Origin: an uncultured Rhodanobacter sp.
GTDB taxonomy: Bacteria; Pseudomonadota; Gammaproteobacteria; Xanthomonadales; Rhodanobacteraceae
Reading direction: 5' to 3'
DNA length: 12,267 nucleotides
Assembly (NCBI GenBank): GCA_937906285.1
Contig: CALCWL010000189.1
Span: 1-12,267, forward strand
The translations under genes were made by a program, and so were the position numbers. Below are positions 7,696-12,267 of the stretch, piece by piece. Each line of letters begins with the position of its first letter. Position 1 is the stretch's first letter. The notes below the pieces were generated by a model that saw only the letters and a program-made list of their open reading frames with translations, had not been told where the DNA came from and did no database searches.

Positions 7696-7701
7696 GGAGA
7701 G
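7696..7701 (+). promoter_or_regulatory. Ribosome binding site supporting a TTG start for cheY
   Basis: GGAGAG (part of GGAGAGAAG, 7696-7704) lies 5 bases before TTG 7707. It is about 17 bases from ATG 7719, which is too far, and it lies downstream of ATG 7692. This spacing favours the TTG. Confidence 0.5.
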
Positions 7702-7706
7702 AAGCG

Positions 7707-8114
7707 TTGGACAAGAACATGAAAATCCTGGTGGTGGACGACTTCTCCACCATGCGGCGCATCGTCAGGAACCTGCTGGTGGAGCTGGGTTTCAGCAACC
7801 CGCTGATCCAGGAGGCCGACGACGGCGAGAACGCGATCGCGATGCTGCGCGCCCAGCCGTTCGACCTGGTGGTCACCGACTGGAACATGCCCAACATGAC
7901 CGGCATCGACCTGCTCAAGGCGATCCGCGCCGAAGCGTCGCTGAAGGGCCTGCCGGTGCTGATGGTCACCGCCGAGAACAACCGCGACCAGATCATCGCC
8001 GCCGCCCAGGCCGGCGTGAATGGCTACATCGTCAAGCCGTTCACCGCGGTCACGCTGAAGGAAAAACTCACCAAGATCTTCGAGCGCATCGCCGCCGGCG
8101 GGGTGGCCGCATGA
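7707..8114 (+). CDS. cheY: CheY, chemotaxis response regulator
   Basis: Encodes a single receiver domain, 135 residues if started at TTG 7707 (MDKNMKILVVDDFSTMRR). Key residues by that numbering are D11/D12 (metal binding), D58 (phospho-acceptor in VVTDWNMPNMTG), T88, Y107 and K110. These match E. coli D12/D13, D57, T87, Y106 and K109. Phospho-CheY binds FliM at the motor to change rotation. The loop after helix 1 (GFSNPLIQEADDG) is two residues longer than in E. coli. The start is uncertain: ATG 7719 would give MKILVVDDF (131 residues), and ATG 7692 would add MWREA but precedes the ribosome binding site. The stop overlaps cheZ (ATGA). CheA and CheZ, its kinase and phosphatase, are encoded immediately downstream. 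Confidence 0.95.
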   Translation: MDKNMKILVVDDFSTMRRIVRNLLVELGFSNPLIQEADDGENAIAMLRAQPFDLVVTDWNMPNMTGIDLLKAIRAEASLKGLPVLMVTAENNRDQIIAAAQAGVNGYIVKPFTAVTLKEKLTKIFERIAAGGVAA

Positions 8115-8752
8115 ACGCCGCGCCCGCCCTCGCGATGGACAAGGACCTGCCGACCGAACTGCGCGAACTGCTGAACAGCCCGAACGGCGCCGAGTTCGAG
8201 CAGGCGCTGGACGCCATCGTGCGCCAGCGCGAGCAGCACATGTTCCGCGCGCTGGGCCAGCTCGCGCGCGACCTGCACGACGCCGTGCGCCGGCTGGGCA
8301 CCGACCTGGCGCAGGACGGTTTCCCCGGCAACGTCGCCGACGCGCGCCAGTACCTGCAGGACGCGCTGGAGATGAGCGCCAACGCCGCGCACCGCACCAT
8401 CGACTTCGCCGAACGCATGCGTCCGCAGGCCGAATCGCTGACCATCAACGCCGCCGAAATGCTCAAGTGGTCGCAGGACAACGAACCCTCCGCGGTGCTC
8501 GCGCGCGAGTCGGTGATGTTCGCCGAGGGTTGCCGCGAAGGGCTGGCCGAACTGGTGGTGGCGCAGTCGTGGCAGGACCTCACCGGGCAGCGCATCAAGA
8601 AGGTCGACAACTTCATCGGCTCCGTCGAGTCGACCCTGCTCGAACTGGTGCGCCTCACCGGCGCGCTGGCCGGCAGCGATCTGCCGGCCAGCGCGGCCAA
8701 GGTCTCCAGCCAGGAGGAGGCCGACCGCCTGCTCAGCGAATTCGGATTCTGA
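8111..8752 (+). CDS. cheZ: CheZ, CheY-phosphate phosphatase
   Basis: Encodes 213 residues, close to the usual CheZ length. The central helical hairpin carries the catalytic motif SWQDLTGQRIKKV, with D156 and Q160 equivalent to E. coli D143 and Q147. Q160 positions the water that attacks phospho-CheY. The C-terminal tail EEADRLLSEFGF matches the CheY-tethering peptide (E. coli ends DDLLDSLGF), reached through a flexible Ala/Ser linker. The ATG at 8111 overlaps the cheY stop (ATGA). The same frame stays open far upstream, through fliA and cheY, but that extension has no CheZ character. Presence of CheZ is typical of beta- and gammaproteobacteria. Confidence 0.96.
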   Translation: MNAAPALAMDKDLPTELRELLNSPNGAEFEQALDAIVRQREQHMFRALGQLARDLHDAVRRLGTDLAQDGFPGNVADARQYLQDALEMSANAAHRTIDFAERMRPQAESLTINAAEMLKWSQDNEPSAVLARESVMFAEGCREGLAELVVAQSWQDLTGQRIKKVDNFIGSVESTLLELVRLTGALAGSDLPASAAKVSSQEEADRLLSEFGF

Positions 8753-8765
8753 GGACGGCCTGAGC

Positions 8766-10622
8766 ATGGACACGGAATTCGACCTCGAGCTGCGCCAGGA
8801 TTTCCTGGTCGAGGCCGGCGAGCTGCTGCAGCGGCTCGGCGAGCAACTGGTCGCGCTGGAGACTTCCCCGCGCGACAGCGAGCTGCTCAACGCCGTGTTC
8901 CGCGCTTTCCACACGGTCAAGGGCGGCGCCGGTTTCCTCGCGCTGGAGCCGATGGTGGTGCTGTGCCACCACGCCGAGGATCTGCTCAACGAGGCGCGCA
9001 ACGGCAAGCTCGCGCTGGACGCCGCGCACATGGACGGCCTGCTGCAGGCGCTGGACCTGCTCAACGACATGATGGCCGCGGTGAGCGACGGCAGCGCGAT
9101 GGCGATGCCGCCGCCGGCCCTGCTGCAGGCGCTGACGCCGCACGCCGCGGCGCCGGCACCGGTGGCCGCGCCGCAGCCGGCCGCGGCCTCCGCCGAAGCC
9201 GGCGCCATCGACGACAACGAATTCGAGGCGCTGCTGGACACCTTGTACGGCACCGCCGCCCCCGGCACCGTCGCGCCGGCTCCGCTTCCCGCCGCGCCGC
9301 CGGCCGGCATCGACGACGACGAGTTCGAGGCCTTGCTCGACAGCCTGCACGGCAAGCCGGGCCAGCCTGCCGCACCTTCACCTTCACCGGCACCCGCAAC
9401 GACCGCGCCGTCGACGAACGCTGCCCCGGCGCGTCCGGCCGCGGCGGCGGATCACTCGGTGCGCGTGGACACCGCGCGACTCGACCTGCTGGTCAACCAC
9501 GCCGGCGAGCTGGTGCTGCTGCGCAATCGCCTGCTCAGCCTGGCCGCGCGCCTCGGCGACGAATCGCTGGCCACCGCCGCGGGCGAACTCGATCGCGTCA
9601 CCGATGCGCTGCAGGGCGCGGCGATGAGCATGCGCATGCAGCCGGTCGGACGCCTGTTCCAGCGCTTCCCGCGGATCGTGCGCGACCTCGCGCGCCAGCT
9701 CGGCAAGGAGGTCGAACTGGTGCTGGAAGGCGAGGGCACCGACCTCGACCGCAGCCTGGTCGAGGCGCTGGCCGATCCGCTGATTCACCTGCTGCGCAAC
9801 GCCCTCGACCATGGCGTGGAAATGCCGGACGAACGCGAGCGCAACGGCAAGCCGCGAAAGGGCCGCATCGTGCTCTCCGCCAGCCAGCGCGGCGAGCGCA
9901 TCGTGATCGCGGTCAGCGACGACGGCCACGGCATGGACCCGGACATCCTGCGCCGCAAGGCGGTCGAGAAGGGCCTGCTGGACAGCGCCCAGGCCGCCCG
10001 CCTGAGCGAGGCCGAGTGCTACGAACTGATCTTCCGTCCCGGCTTCAGCACCGCCGCGGCGGTGTCGGACATCTCCGGCCGCGGCGTCGGCATGGACGTG
10101 GTCAAGACCCGCGTGGCCGAGCTGGGCGGCACCTTGCGCGTGCAATCGCGGCTGGGTCACGGCAGCGAGCTGGAACTGACCGTGCCGCTGACCCTTGCCG
10201 TGCTGCGCGTGCTGATGGTGCGCGTGGCCGACCGCCTGCTGGCGCTGCCGCTGGGCAACGTGCAGGAGGTGTTCGAACTGGCCGACGGCCAGGATCGCGA
10301 GCTGGACGGCCGCCTGGTCGCCGAGCACCGCGGCCGCGCGCTGCCGCTGACCGATCTCGCGCGCTGGGTGGGCACCGCTGCCGGTGCCGGCCGCCACGTG
10401 GTGGTGCTGCACATCGGCCACCAGCGCCTGGGCTGCCTGGTGCACGAGGTGCGCGGGCGCGAGGACGTCATCGTCAAGCCGCTCGGCCCGCTGTTCGCCG
10501 ACGCCTCGGGCATCGCCGGCGCCACCGTCACCGGCGACGGGCGGCTGGCCCTGGTGATCGACCTGGCCGGCCTCGTCGCCGCGGCCGACACCTGTTCCGC
10601 CTCGCTGCAGAAGGAAGTCTGA
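8766..10622 (+). CDS. cheA: CheA, chemotaxis histidine kinase
   Basis: Encodes 618 residues. The P1 HPt domain covers about residues 1-105, with phospho-accepting H49 in AFHTVKGGAGF. Residues about 106-235 are an Ala/Pro-rich linker with no recognisable P2 CheY/CheB-binding domain. It holds two near-identical peptides, IDDNEFEALLDTLYG (148-162) and IDDDEFEALLDSLHG (182-196). P3 dimerisation starts near 236 (VRVDTARLDLLVNHAGEL). The P4 ATPase shows HLLRNALDHG (N box), SDDGHGMD (G1) and GRGVGMDVVK (G2). The P5 CheW-like domain closes the protein. CheA phosphorylates CheY in response to chemoreceptors. GAGGA at 8751-8755 precedes the ATG by 10 bases. No cheB follows; motC starts 4 bases later. 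Confidence 0.96.
   Translation: MDTEFDLELRQDFLVEAGELLQRLGEQLVALETSPRDSELLNAVFRAFHTVKGGAGFLALEPMVVLCHHAEDLLNEARNGKLALDAAHMDGLLQALDLLNDMMAAVSDGSAMAMPPPALLQALTPHAAAPAPVAAPQPAAASAEAGAIDDNEFEALLDTLYGTAAPGTVAPAPLPAAPPAGIDDDEFEALLDSLHGKPGQPAAPSPSPAPATTAPSTNAAPARPAAAADHSVRVDTARLDLLVNHAGELVLLRNRLLSLAARLGDESLATAAGELDRVTDALQGAAMSMRMQPVGRLFQRFPRIVRDLARQLGKEVELVLEGEGTDLDRSLVEALADPLIHLLRNALDHGVEMPDERERNGKPRKGRIVLSASQRGERIVIAVSDDGHGMDPDILRRKAVEKGLLDSAQAARLSEAECYELIFRPGFSTAAAVSDISGRGVGMDVVKTRVAELGGTLRVQSRLGHGSELELTVPLTLAVLRVLMVRVADRLLALPLGNVQEVFELADGQDRELDGRLVAEHRGRALPLTDLARWVGTAAGAGRHVVVLHIGHQRLGCLVHEVRGREDVIVKPLGPLFADASGIAGATVTGDGRLALVIDLAGLVAAADTCSASLQKEV
9207..9353 (+). repeat. Duplicated acidic peptide motif within the CheA linker
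   Basis: Two 15-residue segments, at 9207-9251 and 9309-9353, encode IDDxEFEALLDxLxG and lie 34 residues apart. They differ at only 4 of the 15 positions (N/D, T/S and Y/H among the differences visible), and both are set in low-complexity Ala/Pro sequence, so the match stands out. The core resembles the FliM N-terminal CheY-binding consensus (SQxEIDALL) and, more loosely, the CheZ C-terminal tail. Confidence 0.75.
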
Positions 10623-10626
10623 CGGC

Positions 10627-11367
10627 ATGGACAGAATCAGCACCATCGGCACCATCCTGGGCTTCGTGGTGATCGTCCTGGGTACCGTGCTCAAGGGCTC
10701 CACCGTGGAAGCGCTGTGGAACCCGGCCGCCTTCGTGATCGTGTTCTTCGGCACGCTGGCCGCGCTCTTGGTGCAGAACCAGGGCGCAGTGATGAAACAT
10801 GCGCTGAAGATGATGAAGATGATCTACCGGCCGCCGCAGCACGAGCCGCGTGACCTGATCAGCCGCATCGTGGGCTGGAGCGAAATCTCGCGCCGGCAGG
10901 GCCTGCTCGGGCTGGAGCCGCAGATCGAATCCGAGAGCGACCCGTTCGTCAGCAAGGGCCTGCAGCTGCTGGTCGACGGCGGCGAGCCGGACACCATCCG
11001 CAGCGTGCTGGAAGTGGACATGGACACGCGCGAGGCGATCGACCTGGCCGGCGCCAAGGTCTACGAGAACGCCGGCATCTACTCGCCCACGCTGGGCATC
11101 ATCGGCGCGGTGATGGGCCTGATGGCGGTGATGCAGAACCTGGCCGATCCGAGCAAGCTCGGCCACGGCATCGCCGCGGCCTTCGTGGCCACCATCTACG
11201 GCGTGGCGCTGGCCAACCTGTTCATGCTGCCGATGGCCGCAAGGCTGAAGAGCCTGGTGGGCAAGCAGTCGCAGATGCGCGAGATCCTGGTCGAAGGCCT
11301 GGTCTCGATCGCCCAGGGCGACAACCCGCGCCAGATCGAGGCGCGCCTGCAGGGTTACGTCGCGTGA
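10627..11367 (+). CDS. motC: MotC, MotA-family flagellar stator (proton channel subunit)
   Basis: Encodes 246 residues with four membrane segments (two near the N terminus, two near 150-215). The cytoplasmic loop carries RRQGLLGLE with R89/R90 and E97, corresponding to E. coli MotA R90 and E98, which contact the rotor protein FliG. Prolines P154 (YSPTLG) and P202 (FMLPMA) correspond to MotA P173 and P222. It resembles the MotC/PomA branch more than E. coli MotA, and its place after cheA and before motD matches the Pseudomonas MotC/MotD pair; I use that name on synteny and motif grounds. AAGGA at 10611-10615 serves as the ribosome binding site. The stop overlaps the GTG start of motD. Confidence 0.92.
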   Translation: MDRISTIGTILGFVVIVLGTVLKGSTVEALWNPAAFVIVFFGTLAALLVQNQGAVMKHALKMMKMIYRPPQHEPRDLISRIVGWSEISRRQGLLGLEPQIESESDPFVSKGLQLLVDGGEPDTIRSVLEVDMDTREAIDLAGAKVYENAGIYSPTLGIIGAVMGLMAVMQNLADPSKLGHGIAAAFVATIYGVALANLFMLPMAARLKSLVGKQSQMREILVEGLVSIAQGDNPRQIEARLQGYVA

Positions 11368-12237
11368 GGCGGCATCGCCACGAGGAGCATCAGAACCACG
11401 AGGCGTGGGCGATCCCCTATGCCGATCTGATGACCCTGCTGCTGGCCTTCTTCGTGGTGATGTACGCGGTGTCGGTGGTCAACGAGGGCAAGTTCCGCGT
11501 GATGTCCGAATCGCTGCTGCAGGCCTTCAACGGCAACAGCCAGGTCATCGCGCCGCCGCCCGCGTCGGAAGGCCAGCGCCAGCCGGCCGCGGCCGTGCCG
11601 ATCCGCCATGCCGTCAACCGCAGCAACCCGGTGACGCTGCCGCTGCCGCTGCAGCGCCCGCCGGCGCCGGGACGCGGCGGCGCGCAAAGCATGCACGATA
11701 TCGAGAACCAGGTACGCAAGGCGCTGCAGCCGCTGATCGACCGCAAGCTGGTGGTGGTGCGCCACACGCCGAACTGGCTGGAGATCGAGATCCGCACCGA
11801 CATCCTGTTCCCCAGCGGCGTGGCGCAGCTTTCCACCTCGGCCAACGCGGTGCTGGAGAACCTGGCCGGCATCCTGGCCCGCTTCCCCAATGCGTTGCGC
11901 GTGGAAGGCTTCACCGACAACGTGCCGATCAGCACGGCGCAGTATCCGTCCAACTGGGAGCTCTCCGCCGCGCGCGCAGCCAGCGTGGCGCGCTTGTTCG
12001 CGATGACCGGCGTGGCGCCCGACCGGCTGGGCATCATCGGCTGGGGCGAGGTGCGCCCGCTGGCCACCAACGACACCGCCGAGGGGCGCAACCAGAACCG
12101 CCGCGTGCTGGTGGTGGTGATGAACGAGCGCACGGGCGAGCCGCGCCAGCAGCTCGATGCGCAGCGATGGAGCGAGCTGGCCGGCCCGGCCGCGGCGCCT
12201 GTCGCGAATGCTGCCACACCCGCGCCTGCACCCGCTG
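11364..12237 (+). CDS. motD: MotD, MotB-family stator protein, 3' end cut off
   Basis: Reads from GTG 11364, overlapping the motC stop as GTGA, with AGGG at 11351-11354 nine bases before it. At least 291 residues are native. After a basic/His-rich N terminus comes one membrane helix, WAIPYADLMTLLLAFFVVMY, with the proton-carrying aspartate D21. A plug-like segment (NEGKFRVMSESL) and a Pro-rich linker (about 70-105) follow. The OmpA-like peptidoglycan-binding domain shows GFTDNVP (D185), NWELSAARA and GRNQNRRV. The protein anchors the stator to the cell wall and forms the ion channel with MotC. The frame stays open to the window end, but bases from 12238 are adapter, so the true C terminus is missing; by Pseudomonas MotD length it is probably close. 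Confidence 0.92.
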
Positions 12238-12267
12238 AGATCGGAAGAGCGTCGTGTAGGGAAAGAG
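12238..12267. other. Illumina adapter sequence (assembly contamination)
   Basis: The last 30 bases start AGATCGGAAGAGCGTCGTGT and continue to match the standard Illumina TruSeq read-through adapter to the end. The adapter starts at 12238, after native motD sequence ending in CCCGCTG. It is not genomic, and any amino acids translated from it (EIGRASCRER) are artefacts. It shows the window ends at a contig edge. Confidence 0.95.

Noticed and set aside
9384..10754. Long minus-strand open frames opposite cheA, flhF, flhG and cheZ
   Set aside because: These have the same shadow composition, with no domain or start signal, and are fully covered by well-identified plus-strand genes.
12238..12267. 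C-terminal residues of MotD (EIGRASCRER)
   Set aside because: They are encoded by adapter sequence, not the genome.
1..12267. Insertion sequences, CRISPR arrays, tRNA genes, phage or defence genes
   Set aside because: None were seen. Apart from short repeats, every stretch belongs to a recognisable flagellar or chemotaxis gene.

Overview
The window is one continuous plus-strand block of polar-flagellum and chemotaxis genes, ending in a sequencing artefact. The layout is fliQ-fliR-flhB-flhA, an inverted-repeat spacer, then flhF-flhG-fliA-cheY-cheZ-cheA-motC-motD (motD cut off by the end). The DNA is GC-rich with strong GC bias at third codon positions. The gene order (FlhF/FlhG for polar placement, FliA, CheYZA, then a MotC/MotD-type second stator) is that of polarly flagellated gammaproteobacteria. 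The intergenic repeats (GGGAATC-type inverted repeat, GCGCGAGCGCGCTCCTACAG-type unit, CTTTTCTCTTG hairpin) and the absence of cheB between cheA and motC suggest Xanthomonadales/Lysobacterales, perhaps a Rhodanobacter/Dyella-like organism. That taxonomic call is inference.

Region by region: 1-246 has no gene and holds a strong hairpin and a degenerate tandem repeat of about 66-70 bp. 247-4530 encodes four membrane components of the flagellar type III export gate (FliQ, FliR, FlhB, FlhA). 4531-4657 is a gene-free inverted-repeat element. 4658-6924 encodes the SRP-type GTPase FlhF and the MinD-like ATPase FlhG, which set the site and number of flagella. 6921-7649 is the flagellar sigma factor FliA. 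7707-10622 encodes the CheY/CheZ/CheA signalling core. 10627-12237 encodes the stator pair MotC/MotD. 12238-12267 is an exact match to the start of an Illumina TruSeq adapter, so the true genomic sequence ends at about 12237.

The genes are tightly packed. Five junctions (fliQ/fliR, flhG/fliA, cheY/cheZ, motC/motD and possibly flhF/flhG) overlap as ATGA or GTGA, which suggests translational coupling. I saw no convincing promoter or rho-independent terminator inside the block. Together the genes build the export gate, position a polar flagellum, switch on late genes, relay chemoreceptor signals to the motor, and drive rotation.

I found no wholly new system. The points most worth following are: a CheA without a recognisable P2 domain that instead carries two copies of a DDxEFEALLD peptide resembling the CheY-binding peptide of FliM; probable non-ATG starts for cheY (TTG) and motD (GTG); repeat elements inserted at two places in a normally compact operon; and adapter contamination at the 3' end.
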